Part shown: positions 1 through 11,971 of the stretch, piece by piece
How positions within the stretch are numbered: the stretch's first letter is position 1
Layout of the letters: every line of letters begins with the position of its first letter
Assembly (NCBI GenBank): GCA_015698045.1
Contig: BLAL01000206.1
Span: forward strand, 310,001 to 374,000
Direction: 5' to 3'
Source of the DNA: Rhizophagus clarus
Taxonomy: Eukaryota; Glomeromycota; Glomeromycetes; Glomerales; Glomeraceae
DNA: 64,000 bases
The notes under the pieces: generated by a model
The model's input: only the letters and a program-made list of their open reading frames with translations
The model's database searches: none
Told to the model about the DNA's origin: nothing
Program-made: the position numbers and the translations under genes

Positions 1-540
1 TTATAAAAAGTCGTTATTATTTTAATTTTTAAGCATGAGTTGTAAAAAATTTTTTTATTTTCTGATTGGCGATAGTATGTTTTTGACCGACAAATTATTG
101 GCGATCATTTTCCAAATTAATGTACTTTTTCGCTTAATTTGGAAATTGTTGTGCGATCTTCAAGCATTTTTTCATGGAAGTGGAAATGCGCAATGTGAAC
201 TTTAAAGTTGAAATTTATATAGCTATTTAATTGCAATATGCAATGCAATAGCAATGCAATAGCAATGCATATGCATATGCATATGCATATGGTTATTGCC
301 ATAGCGACAGTATATCTATCTATACGCTATTTTTTTAAAAAATAAAAGAAATGATTATTTGTATTATGCTATATTGCATCTTTTGATATCATTAGAATAA
401 AATTGCAAATTAAGCTCTCCTGTGCCACTTTTGTTGTTAATTATATTTAACCATCAAGTAAACGATTTTGCTGCAAAAAATTGATTTTGTCGATCATAAC
501 ACAGGTAAAAAAAAAAAGCCGATCATTTAAAATAGTCACT
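1..540. other. AT-rich non-coding DNA with a short microsatellite
   Basis: No credible gene is seen. Positions 241-291 hold a short run of GCAATA units turning into GCATAT units (ATGCAT repeats). The short minus-strand open frame over this run is just the repeat read as codons (Ile-Cys-Ile-Cys...) and is not annotated. Confidence 0.6.
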
Positions 541-2270
541 ATTAGTAAATTGTTTTACAGTAAAAAAACTATTTTTTTTTGATCGTTTTTAATGAAAAAA
601 ACAAATGATTTTTTATATCATTTTTAATAAAAAAACGTTTTATTTTGCAAATAGTTTCAATAAGAAAAAAAAAATTTTTTTTAATCATTTTTAATAAAAA
701 CGATTTTTAATCATTTGTTTTTTCTAATTATTTTTTAAATGATTTCCTTTTAGTCATTATAATAAAAAACAATTCAATAGTTTTTAAAAATATTTATATG
801 AAAAAATCGAGTTCAACGGCTTTTTTTAAAATCATTTTTAATTAAAAAGAACAAATTTTTCTTAATCATTTTCAATTAAAAACACATTTTTTTTAATTAT
901 TCTCAATTAAAGAAAAAAATTTCTTTTTTAATCATTTTCAAATAAAAAAAAATTCTGTTATTGATTTTGACGGTAATAAAAAGTAGACCTTAACAATTTT
1001 CTTAAAATCATTTAATAGAAAATCTGATTTTAACGGGTTTTTAAAATAATTTTATTGATTTTTTATTAATCGTTTAATAAAATAAACTCCAATAAAACAT
1101 TAAAAGTACGGTTTAAAAACACTTTTTAACGTTATTTTAAAATGAAGTTTTTTTTTAAGCGGTTAATTAAATCAAAAATGCTTTTTTTAAGTGTTTAATT
1201 AAATCAAAACCGATTTTTTTTAAGCATTTAATTAAATCAAAACCGCTTTTTTTTAAGCGTTTAATTTTAAAAGAAACGTTAAAATAAAGTTTTTTTTAAG
1301 CAGCTTAATTAAAAAAGTTAAAAACCGCTTCTTTTAAGCAGCTTAATTTAAAAAACCACACGTTTAATTTAAAAAAAAACCACACGTTTAATTTAAACGT
1401 TTCTTTTAAATTAAATGCATAAAAAAAAGCTTTTTCTTTTAATCAAACGCTTAAAAAAAAGCGTTTTTTTAAACAAACGCTTAAAAAAGTGTTTTTTTAA
1501 AATTACACCTAACAAAAAAGGTTTTTTTTTTAATCAAACGCTTAAAAAAAGCGTTGTTTTTTTAATTAAACGCCTAAAAAAAAGGCGATTTTTTTAATTA
1601 AACGCCTTAAAAAAAAGGCGATTTTTTTTAATCAAATGCCTAAAGAAAAGGCGATTTTTTTAATCAAATGCCTAAAGAAAAGGCGAGTTTTTTTAATTAA
1701 ATGCCTAAAAAAAGCATTTTTTTTAATCAAACGCCTAAAGAAAAGGCATTGTTATTTATAATTAAACGCTTGAGAAAAAAGCGTATTTTTTTTAATTAAC
1801 CGCTAAAAAAAAGCGTTTTTTTTTTAATCAAGCGCTTAAAAAAAAGCGTTTTTTTTCAATCAAGCGCTTAAAAAAAAGCGTTTTCTTTTTTAATCAAACT
1901 CTTAAAAAAGGCACTTTTTCTGATTAAACCGCCTAAAAAAACGTTTTTTTTTTAATCAAACGCCTAAAGAAAAGGCATTTTTTTAAATTAAACGCCTAAA
2001 AAAAAGCGTTTTCTTTTTAATCAAACGCTTAAAAAAAGCGTTTTCTTTTTAATCAAACGCTTAAAAAAAGCGTTTTCTTTTTAATCAAACGCTTAAAAAA
2101 AGCGTTTTCTTTTTAATCAAACGCTTAAAAAAAGCGTTGTTTTTTAATTAAACGATTAAAAAAGCGTATTTTTTTTTAATTAAGCGCTCAGAAAAAGCGC
2201 TTTTTCTGATTAAACACTTAAAAAAGCGTTTCTTTAATTAACGCCCAAAAAAAGGCATTTTTTTGTAGTT
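541..2270. repeat. Palindromic minisatellite array
   Basis: A continuous tandem array of roughly 30-35 bp units. Each unit is an inverted repeat of the type AAACGCTTAAAAAAAGCGTT separated by T-rich spacers ending in AATC. The unit type changes along the array: AATCATTTTTAATAAAAAAC-like units at 541-1130, GCGTTTAATTAAATC-like units at 1140-1400, and ACGCTTAAAAAAAGCG-like units at 1410-2260. Units near 2030-2130 are almost identical to one another, pointing to recent local amplification. The short open frame at 1415-1597 is repeat sequence only. The first unit type resembles the array inside the hAT-like element at 60.1-61.5 kb. Confidence 0.85.
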
Positions 2271-2446
2271 ATCGCCATTTTCAAAATGGTGTACGCTATT
2301 TATTCGTGATTGAATATTCGAATACCAATATTCGTCCGATTTTCATCCATGTTTTGTTCGGTTTTCATCCGGTTTTTGTCCGGTTTTCAGTTTTCTTTTT
2401 TTTTATTCAGATATATCATTTTGAAAACGGCGATAAACGCCTAAAA
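2268..2446. repeat. Inverted repeat of about 24 bp with a 130-bp spacer
   Basis: GTTATCGCCATTTTCAAAAT near 2268 is matched in reverse complement by the stretch ending near 2446 (TTTATCGCCGTTTTCAAAAT). The spacer contains several near-identical units reading TTTTCATCCGGTTTTTGTCC. It may be a small terminal-inverted-repeat element or the boundary of the adjacent array; no target duplication was recognised. Confidence 0.5.
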
Positions 2447-2517
2447 AAAAGGCGTTTATAATTAATCAAACGCTTTAGCTTACTTTGCAATAAATATTTA
2501 AAATATATTTGTGCTTG

Positions 2518-2554
2518 GGGGGGACGAAGTCCCCCCGCAAACTGCATATTCTAG
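2518..2554 (+). other. GC hairpin followed by CTAG, Helitron-like 3' terminus candidate
   Basis: GGGGGGACGAAGTCCCCCC at 2518-2536 forms a perfect 8-bp stem with a GAA loop. Fourteen nucleotides later comes CTAG (2551-2554) followed by T. Helitron 3' ends carry a GC-rich hairpin about 10-12 nt before CTRR and insert before T, so the geometry is close. No Rep/helicase gene or matching 5' TC terminus was identified in the window, so this is only a candidate. Confidence 0.35.
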
Positions 2555-2564
2555 TTATTCTATA

Positions 2565-2670
2565 TAAGATTGATAAGATGAATATGTAACACAATCGTAT
2601 TTTGCACTGTTTACTAATTTTTTATTAAACATTCTTAATTTAAGCTAATTCCAAGGATCGGCACATATGA
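2565..2670 (+). repeat. Dispersed repeat, copy 1
   Basis: This stretch, including TTTTTTATTAAA and ATCGGCACATATG, aligns in direct orientation with 9490-9617. Both copies sit a few hundred bases upstream of a poly(A) retroposon copy. A reverse-complement match to the ATCGGCGCATATG core lies at about 15563-15576. It may be the end of an older DNA element into which the retroposons inserted. Confidence 0.4.
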
Positions 2671-2848
2671 CTAGTGTAAATTAAGAAATTTTCATATTTT
2701 ATTCAAAATATTATGTTATTAAATCTATTATTAAAAAATCTAAAAATTTACTAATAATTAAATATTATATAAATGTCATAAATTCAGAAATATAAGCAAT
2801 TTAAATCATATGTTTTAAAAATCCTATATAATCTAATAATTATTATAG

Positions 2849-4884
2849 AAGTAATACAAAAAATTTCTTCCCAGCGATTACTCTGCCACAATTTTTGCAA
2901 AAAGAAAAATTTATTTTTTTGTGTTTTTGCGCTATTTTCCGCTAATAATACCCACTTTTTATCGCAGAAATGAATACTGAGACACTAAAAATACTTAAGA
3001 AAGTGACTGCAAATTCTTTTAAAACAAACCTCATAGCCTTTTTTCAGGCAACTCTACCTTCACTCCCTCAGCTTTGCGAAGGCAAAACTGTGACCATACC
3101 TACTGCTGCTGAGCTTTTCAACTGAGTACTCCAGTTTCGACTAGACCCAGACTTATCAAAAATCAAGCCTAAAGCTTCCCAACAACAAGTAGTTGCTTCT
3201 ACCGTTATAGTCACGTTAGCTTACTGGTCTTTCTTGATCCTTTTTGAACAGCTAGTTTTTCCCACCTACAACAAGACTGCATGTGAAGTGGATGTAATAC
3301 TAGAGCAACAAGCATTAGGGTTCCAATCAGAAATTGACCAGCTGACAAACAAAGGCAAGGCAAAAATGCCTGACAAACATGCAGATTTACCAGATTTAGA
3401 AATAGAAGTGGATCATTCGTACTAATCAACTTTGTCTACAGCTGATACACTTCCTCCTCCTTTTGATATAACTACTACCTCCTGGAAATCAGTTTTGACT
3501 AAGAAATAAAAGAAAAAGCTGAAGAAATAAGAGAAGCGTGCAAAAAAGAATAAATTCCTACAGGAAGCTGCTTCATTTTCCTCTTTGACTGCATCACCTG
3601 GCTCTACCCTTGATGGTCATCAGCCTATACTCTCGTAGCCCCAACAAAAGCAATCTGCCTTTCCCAAGCGTAGTGATCAAAGTGATGATAAAATTGCTTA
3701 GCTTACAATTAAAAAATGTAAAAATGAAAGTAGTACAGGAGACAATAACCTTATTATCACAGGTTACCAGCCTGAGGAGACTGACAAGAACCTCACCTTG
3801 AACCTAGTGGTATACGACATTCTGATTAAATGGATAAATTATCAACTCTTCAGCGAACTTAACAAATGGGAAAAAGTGGTGTCTGTCAGTACGCGAGTAC
3901 AGAAAAAATACCAGACAGTAAGGGTTAGACTTACATCCAATTATAATTGTCTAAAAGTATATAATAATGGTGACTGGACAGTTTCCCTCAGCTCTCTTCC
4001 TGTGCGATAGTTTCTGGCAGCCTGGATTCTTTCTGAATGGAAATAACGTGAAAAATTTTAGGCAGCAATCACAAACATCCTTGCAGATATGACGATTGAG
4101 TCACTATTTCCTGAAGGTACTTCTAGCACCTTTATCAATGAAAGCAATCTTCAATCCTTTAAAATAATTAAAGAACAGGACGGCTTTAGGATTCTCATCA
4201 GCTACTTCGCAACTTGGGAAGTATTATCCTGAAAACTTGCTAAGAATCAGATGTGAAATCAAACTGAATTATCTTGGTGCAAACATTCCACTTCGTCCTT
4301 CTGTTCACCAAGATGACAGTCCAAGACAATAGTTAATGGCTCAAGCTTCTCCTCTTCCAAGAAAGCCAGCTTCTTTACGGTGGTGATTAGATCAAATTGC
4401 ATGTCTCTTAGGTCATGCAAGTTCTCTCACAACACTAACAAAAAAAATAATACTAATCCGCTCAATCTAGGCCTTTCAAGAAGTCTTCTCAACATTCAAC
4501 TTCTCTTAACATGAACAAGGAATCACGCAAGTCTGGCAATAGGCAATTGGGTAATCTGAATAAAGTGGAAATCAAGCACTTGCTGGAACAGCTCATTAGT
4601 TTATGTTGCTAGCATACTAGAAACAGATAGTTAGTTATAGGCGGGAAGTGCATTCCTAACTAATTTGTTGTTTTAGGGTAGCTTATTTTCTATAACTTCT
4701 CTTTTTCTTTTATTTCGTTTCCTTTATACTTTTATTATATTAGTTAATGTTTCAGACTCATGGTAAGATGGACCCTTGTGGTTCGAAGTAACATTAAATT
4801 GTACTTTAGTGGTGTGATTGCACTCTTATTTTACATAATAAAACAGATTGCAGCTCTATAGCCTTTAAAATTAAAAAAAAAAAA
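2849..4884 (+). mobile_element. Poly(A) non-LTR retroposon, copy 1 (about 2.0 kb)
   Basis: The element starts just after AATAATTATTATAG (2835-2848) and ends in a poly(A) tail immediately followed by the same 14 bp (4885-4898). A 14-bp target site duplication plus a 3' poly(A) tail is the signature of target-primed reverse transcription. Its length of 2036 bp agrees with copy 2 (5394 bp minus a 3367-bp insertion, i.e. 2027 bp), so both look full length. It carries one ORF, and no reverse transcriptase or endonuclease was recognised. It was therefore probably moved by the machinery of a larger LINE. Confidence 0.85.
2970..4612 (+). pseudogene. Retroposon ORF1-like protein, broken copy
   Basis: The frame opens with MNTETLKILKKVTANSFK and ends near LLEQLISLC. 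It can be followed through a Lys-rich basic stretch (KKKLKK type, around 3500-3560), an acidic/Ser-rich linker, and a conserved block (3798-4010) containing LVVYDILIKW, STRVQKKYQ and YNNGDWTVSL. Several stops interrupt it, including TAG after SLPVR (4007-4009), which copy 2 shares. I recognise the sequence family from Rhizophagus genomes but know no proven function. The basic region and a fold-like block suggest an RNA-binding ORF1 role (inference). Confidence 0.7.
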
Positions 4885-5179
4885 AATAATTATTATAGGA
4901 GGATATAAGGAAATTATATAAGGTGATGGTAGGATACAGGAGCAATCTTCTGAATAGGAAACTGGTTCAGAGTTTTAATAGATTAGTAATATATAATAGA
5001 ACTTTCTGTAGTTTATATAACTAATAAATTCATGAATTGCATTACTTTATAAAAAAAAATATATATATATATATAAATAATTTTACTTTATTATATATAT
5101 ATTATAAAATAAATTACTTAACAGAATAGTAATTTAAAATTTTTTCATCTGATTTATATATATTATTCAGAATTCTATT

Positions 5180-7770
5180 ATATTATTCAATGCTCTATAT
5201 ATTATAAAGAAAAAGAACTACATTATTTAATTTATTTTAAAAATAATTTATAATATTATGATATATCAGTTCAATCACCATTTAATGTTTCAGTTGAACT
5301 ATATAAAATAAGTTGTTATATTTTTATTATTTTAAATAAATTGGTGGATAATTAGATCAGTTTTAGAACTGGGAGTACTCATAGCAAGTTAGAAGTAATT
5401 ATAGTTGTAATCCTATTTTACTTAATAAATGATGGTATGGCTTTAACACAAAAAAAAAAAAAAATTATTTTAAATAAAATTATAAATAAAGATATTTAAC
5501 ATGTATATTATTTTTGTTAGATTATAATACTAAATAAAAAAACTATTATTTCTGAAATATATCATTTTTTTAAATTTCAATTAAAATATATTGATAAAAA
5601 TCATAAAGATAAATCATATAAATTAAAATTTAATAAAAAATCAAATAAAATTATATCAGTTAAATATATTAAAGATTTTGTAAAAATCAACATCAAAAAA
5701 AAAAAATAAAAATAAAGGTTTTGTAAAAAAAAAATAAATATATTTTAAAAATTTTATAATCCTAAAAATCATATAGTTTTAAAAACTTTAATTTTACTGT
5801 TAAAAATAAGAATATTATATATCATTTAGAAAAGATAATAATATTAAAAAAAATAAAAATTGTATTCAGTAATATATATATAAAATATAAAAAATATATC
5901 TTATGATATATATTATTATTTCATAATTATAAAATCAATATTACCACAAAAATATACTATTTTTTAAATATGTCAGAAAATTAATATATATGAAAAAATT
6001 AATATTCATTAATTTTATTAATTTAAATTTTACTATTATATAAGAAAATTTTTTAAAAAAACCTGATATAACTGATCCATTAATTATTAAACAAGTTGTT
6101 AATGTAATTAAAAAAGAAATTTATCAAATATTAAAAAAATTCTTAAATATATTATACCGTTATATATTAAAGAAAAAAAATTAGATTCTAAAATACCAAT
6201 TATTTATTTTTAGATATTTAAAAATAAGAGGAATATTAATTCAAATACATTATAATTATTATAGCATTATTGAATGATTTAATGAACCTTTTTAAATTTA
6301 ATTATTATTATACAATTATTTTATTTTCAAAAATTAAGAATTATTCAACTTTAAAAATGATAATAAATACTCTTATTTAAGAATTACAAAAATTTTTTTT
6401 TTTTAGTGTTGAAGCTGTACTATTATTTATTAAGTAAAGAGAAGATTACAAAATATAATTATTTTTAACTAGACATGAGTACTTTCAATTAAAAGACCAG
6501 TCTAATTATTTATCATAAAATTATAAAAATTAAATAATATAAAAATAATTATTAATATTATTATTTAAAATTTTGAGTTTTTTTTTAGCTTTAACTGAAA
6601 ATTTCTTACTATTTATTTAGATTTTAATATTACAAAATTTTAATTATTTTTATCTGTAATATAAAATAATTAAAAATCAATATAAAAATAAAAAAAATGA
6701 TTGGATAATTAATAAATCAATGAGTATTTTAAGTGAAAATCTAACAGTATATCCAGATTATAAATTATCTTTACTTTTTAATATAATTTTACTTAAAAAT
6801 CATATTTCAGATAAATTTTATATTATGTTATATATTACTGATTACTTATAAAAATTAGTTTTACAAGAAATAAAAAATAAAGAATTATTTAATAATATAA
6901 TTTAAAATATTATAATCAAAAAATAGAAAATCTAATAATATGGTTTAAATTTTTGAAAAATTTATAGTATTAATAATTGGAATTATACACCTTTAATAAG
7001 TTTTATATCCTTTAAAATTTCAATTTAATAAAACTTTTTGATTCAGAAATATGTAGTATTAATTAAAATTTATAAAATAAATTTACTGAATTATATAATT
7101 TTTTTAGAAAAAAAAAACAGTTTTATAATACTTTTATTAAAGTAAAAATATAGTACAAATTATTTTTAAAAAAAATCTATAGTAGATTTTAAAACTAATA
7201 CTATTTTAGAATAAGAATCTTTATTATTCTTCTATCTAATATAATTTCTTATATTCATATTTAGTATTATATATTTAAGAATTTATATTTATTCATGAAA
7301 AATAATTAAATTCTTTTTTATGCAATGTTGTTGAAAAAAAAATCATGATTATATTTATTATTTTTTAAGAAAACTTTCAAGAATAATAAAAAATTTTAAA
7401 ATAAAACATTAACTATTTATAAAATTTTGAAATATAAAAATTAACTTTTTTTTTATACTTAAAATAATTTTTCTCTTTCGATTTATATTCAAAACTCAAT
7501 ATATTTACATTTTATAATTTTTTTTTAATAGATTATTTTGATTAATAATTTAATAAAAAATAAAAATATTTTATTATAAAAATATAATTTTTTTATTACA
7601 ATAAAACTTTAAATTTATTTTATCTAAAAATATATATAAATAAATTCTACTTTACAATAATTCTTTTTATATTTTTTTTACTTTCAATTTCTGTTCAATT
7701 ATAATTTTTTAAGATTATATTTAAATTTGTACTTTTTGGCAGTAATACCTTTAATAATATAATAAATTGT
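5180..7770 (+). mobile_element. Transition-eroded copy of the ISGD transposon
   Basis: This stretch is collinear with the better preserved element at 18.13-20.33 kb, but most C and G positions are replaced by T and A. For example TGTATTGATAGAAATCACAA at 18.39 kb corresponds to TATATTGATAAAAATCATAA at about 5.59 kb. The coding frame is destroyed by many stops although the alignment has few indels, which points to base substitution rather than rearrangement. Similarity fades near 7770, inside the region matching the companion minus-strand gene. A 123-bp retroposon fragment is inserted at 5341-5463. Confidence 0.75.
5341..5463 (+). mobile_element. 5'-truncated poly(A) retroposon insertion
   Basis: This 123-bp insert ends in a run of A and is flanked by a perfect 15-bp duplication ATTATTTTAAATAAA (5326-5340 and 5464-5478). 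The paralogous element at 18 kb lacks it. Its 3' part (TCCTATTTTACTTAATAAAT) resembles the 3' end of the 2-kb retroposon (CTTATTTTACATAATAAAAC near 4826), so it may be a severely 5'-truncated relative. Confidence 0.85.
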
Positions 7771-8159
7771 AATAATTTTTTTTTTTTATTATTAATATGG
7801 TAAGTCATGCTTGATAATATAAATATTAAGAAATAATTACAATTTATATATATATAAACTATCTATAAAAATTTCTCTATTAATTATATTATTTATGCTA
7901 CTGTTTCAAATAGAATATAACCAACTAATTATCATGAGTCAATAATGATATAAGTCATAAAAAACTTAAAAATTTGACTAATGACTACCTATATTGAAAT
8001 ATCCATCTATTTAAACTTTATATTTATCCAAAAAACCATTAGAATTATTAACTATTTTATTAATATTTTTACCTTTAAATTTCAATTTTTTCTTTTGATA
8101 AATATCTATATCATGTGATATTTCTAACTTAATCTGATGTAAATTATAATATTCTTAAA

Positions 8160-8960
8160 TTAAATATTTAAATTGTAAAATTAGTGTATTGATAATATTT
8201 TTTACAATTTCATATTTATGATTTTTAATAATTCTTAAATTTATAAAGAATGTATTTAAATTTTTGGCTATAATACATTTGGTCAAGCAAAATATGTCAG
8301 TATTAGAAAAAGTTTAATATACTAGATTATTTATATATTAATAATATCATTAGTATAAACATTGTTATTGTTTTGTAATAACAGAATTATTAAAGTGAAA
8401 AGTTGATCTTTAGAATTTTGAATAATTTCTGCCTTAATGTTTTAAGTAGTAGAGTATGATTATAAATACTAATAATTTTCAAGTTCAGTATAATATAAAG
8501 CAGATTTCCAATTCCTATTATATATTAAAGGTGATTTTTTACATAAATTATTTTAAGTCAGTAATTCTTCTGCATGAATTTTGATTTTAAATAAATTGAA
8601 TTTTAAGTTTAACATAGTTATATATATCATCAAATTTGTCTTTAATATATTAAAATATAAGAAATTTATCAATTAATTCTAAATTAAAAAGTAAAGTAAA
8701 ATATTTATTTCTATTTAAATTTAAATACTGTTCAATATATTGTATTTCTTTGATATTTTTTATCATTAATATAATATTTCTTTCTATAGGTTTATAGTTT
8801 TAACAAATCGTACTATTATAAGAAAGTAACTTTGGATTTATCATAAAAGATTCATATCCGCCAATTTGCAAAATTTGCTGATCATCAATTGTGTGATGCA
8901 GTATTGATTAAAATTAATTAAAACCATTTTCACATAAGAAAAAATAATCAAAAAATATAA
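8160..8960 (-). pseudogene. Eroded ORF of unknown function
   Basis: On the minus strand a protein-like frame can be followed despite stops: HHTIDDQQILQIGGYESF, then KPIERNIILMIKNIKEIQYI, then EQYLNLNRNKYFTLLFNLEL, then IDKFLIF and KDKFDDIYNYVKLKIQFI. Stops are mostly TAA/TAG of the type expected from C-to-T or G-to-A change. I do not recognise a named domain. It lies directly after the eroded ISGD copy and shows the same erosion. Confidence 0.45.
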
Positions 8961-9489
8961 AAAATAAGTAAAATAACCTTTTAAGATCCTTCCCAAAAAA
9001 TTTACTCTTTTAATCTGAGCCTAGTAAAAGAAATTTCTAAAAAAAAAGGAAAAAAATATTATAAAGTTAGTCCATTAAAAAAAAGAAATAAAATTCCAGA
9101 ATATTTAACAATTTAATGAAAAAAAATTAATTTAAAAATAATTAATAACAAATATCAAATAGATTTTAATAAAAAACTATTCAATACATAATTTAAATTT
9201 GTTAAAATATCATTATTAACACAGAGCTATTTATTTATTTAAAGATTTTTTGAATAATTTTGCTGTTTATACAAGATTTTTTTATAAACTATAAAAAAAA
9301 AATAAAAAAAAATAAAAAAAAATAGCTGCAAGTTATATACAATGTAAAATAACTACTGGTATACTTGCAAAAATTCTCAACTTACTTTGATGGGAAAGTT
9401 GATGGGGAGTTGATGAGGAGTTCAATAGGAAGTTCATGAAAGAAAAAAATTTTTTAACGCTACTTTGTTGAAGTAATTTCTTGATATTA

Positions 9490-9617
9490 TGTGTCATATG
9501 ATTATGTAGCACAAATGTAACTATTTTGTGAAACTTGCAAAACTTATTTTTTATTAAATTAACGTCAAATTCCTTAGTTTAGGTTAATTTTGTTAATTCT
9601 GCCAATCGGCCCATATG
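9490..9617 (+). repeat. Dispersed repeat, copy 2
   Basis: Direct-orientation match to 2565-2670, sharing ATTATGTAGCACAA/AATATGTAACACAA, TTTTTTATTAAA and ATCGGCCCATATG. As at copy 1, a poly(A) retroposon lies just downstream. The inverted core CATATGCGCCGAT at about 15563-15575 lies beyond the retroposon, so the pair could be the ends of a small element that the retroposon entered. Confidence 0.4.
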
Positions 9618-11971
9618 TTTTTATTATTTGCATCTTTTGCTAACTTGTCCACTAAGTTGTTATAATAATTAAATTTATAAGCTTTAACTTTTTGCAATTT
9701 CTTTAAATCAAGTTAATTTGATTAGTAGAATCCAAAGAATATTATATTACAATTTAAGTTTCTGAATTGCAGAAATAGAAAATGTATTAATCTTATAAAA
9801 CTATTAATAATTAATTATAAATCCATATAAATAGTAATATTGATACTTCTATCTATATACAGTATACTAGTATCATAATGATAGCTAATAATTCTGCTTT
9901 TAATTATTGATGGATTATCTTGTACCTAATATTAAAATGTAAGATTTTGTTCTATTATATTAAAAGCACAATCTATACTAATATTAATTTTAGAATATCT
10001 TTTAAATAAGTCATCGGTATATACAGTTAAAAGTGTTTGATCTTTGATTGTTTCTTAAATAATAAATTATAATAATAAGTAATTTTTTTTTTTTTATTTA
10101 AAGGCGTTGGAGCCGCACTCTGTTTTATTATGTAAAATGAGGGTACATTATCATACCACTAGAATACAAATTAACGTTGCTTTGAGCCACAAAGGGCCCG
10201 TCTTACCATCCGCCTAACACATTAACTACTAATATAAGGAATAAAAGAAACGAAAAAGAAAAAAGAAATATTATAGAAAATAATCTACCCTATAACAACA
10301 AACTAGCTAGGAGAACACATCCCATCTATGACTAACTTTCTGTTTCTAGTATGCTAGCAACATAAACTAATAAGCTGTTCCAGCAAGTGCTTGATTTCCA
10401 CCTTGTTGAGATTACCTGATTGCCCATTGCCAGACTTACACGGTCTCTTGTTCATATACGAAGAGGTTGAACGTCCTGAGGATTTCTGAGACTGTGCAAG
10501 ATTGGACAGGTTAGTATTATTTTCTTGATTGTGATTGTTACGTGACTTGCGTGATCCAAGAGGCGTGCGGTTTGATCCAGTAATCGCCGGGGGGAGCCTG
10601 CCTTCTTGTGTAAGGAAGAATTGGAGCCTGAGTCTGTAGCCTTAGGCTGTCGTCTTGTCGAACGGAAGGATGGAGTGGAATGTTTGCACCAAGCTAATTC
10701 CGTCTGCTTTCACATTTGCTTCTTGGCTAATCTACAGGACAACGCATCCCATGTTGTGAAGTAGCTGATAAGAATCCTAGTACCATCCTGTTCGCGAATT
10801 ATTTTGAATGATTGGAGATTGCTTTTGTTGATAAAGGGACCTGAAGTGCCTTCAGGAAATAGTGACTTAATCGTCATATCCTCAGGGATATTTGTGATTG
10901 CCGCCTGGAATTTTTCACGTTGTTTTCGTTCTGAAAGAGACCAAGCTGCCAGGAACTATCGTACAGGAAGAGAGCCGAGGGAAACTGTCCAGTCACCGTT
11001 ATTGTAAGTCTTGAGACAGTTGTGATTGGGTGTGAGTCTGACCCTTGCTATTTGGTATTTCTTTTGCACTCGCGTGCTGATAGACACCACTTTTCCCCAT
11101 TTATTAAGTTCGCTGAGGAGTTGATAATTTGTCCATTTGGCTGGGATGTCATAAATCACTAAGTCCAAGGTGAGGTGCTTGTCTTTCTCCTCAGGTTGGT
11201 ATCCAGTGATAATAATGTTATTGTCTTCTGTACTACTCTCATTTTTGCGCTTCTTCATTGTAAGCGTGGCGGTGTTATCATCACTTTCGTCGCTACGCTT
11301 GGAGGAGGCAGATGGCTTTGACGGAGGAGGCAAGAGTATGGGCTTTTGACCATCAAGGGTGGAATCAGGTGATGCAGTTGAAGAGTCGAGTGAGGCAGCT
11401 TCCTGTAGGAATTTAGCTTTTTCCACGCGCTTCTCTTGTTTCTTCAGCTTTTTTTTCTGATTCTTAGTCAAAACCGGTTTCCAGGAGTTAGTCTTTGTGT
11501 CAGAAGAAGAAGGAGGTGGATCAGTCATCGAGGTCATTGATTGGTGCATCTGATTCATTTTCATATCTAAATCCGGTAAATCTGCATGATCGTCAGGCAT
11601 TTTCGCCGTGCCTGTGCTAGTCAACTGATCTGTCAACAGGCAATTTCCGATTGGTGCCTTAATGTTTGTTGCTCAAGTATGATATCCACCTCACGTGCAA
11701 TCTTGTCGTAGGTGAGAAAAACGAGCTGTTCAAGAAGGATAGAGAAAGACCAGTGAGTTATAGTGGCGACGACAGTAGAAGCTACCATTTGTTGTTGGGA
11801 AGCTTTAAGCTTGACTGTTAATAAGCCTGGGTCTAGTCAGTATTGGGGCACTTTGTTGAAAAGCTCAGCTGCTCCAGGCATGGTCACCGTTAGGCCTTCG
11901 CAAAGCTGAGGGAGTAAAGGTAAAATAGATTGGAAAATATCTATAAGACTTCGTCTAAAAGAGTTTGAAGT

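Noticed and set aside
1415..1597. 60-aa Lys/Phe-rich ORF
   Set aside because: Lies entirely in the palindromic minisatellite array.
10804..11007. 67-aa + strand ORF
   Set aside because: Antisense shadow of the retroposon ORF on the minus strand.
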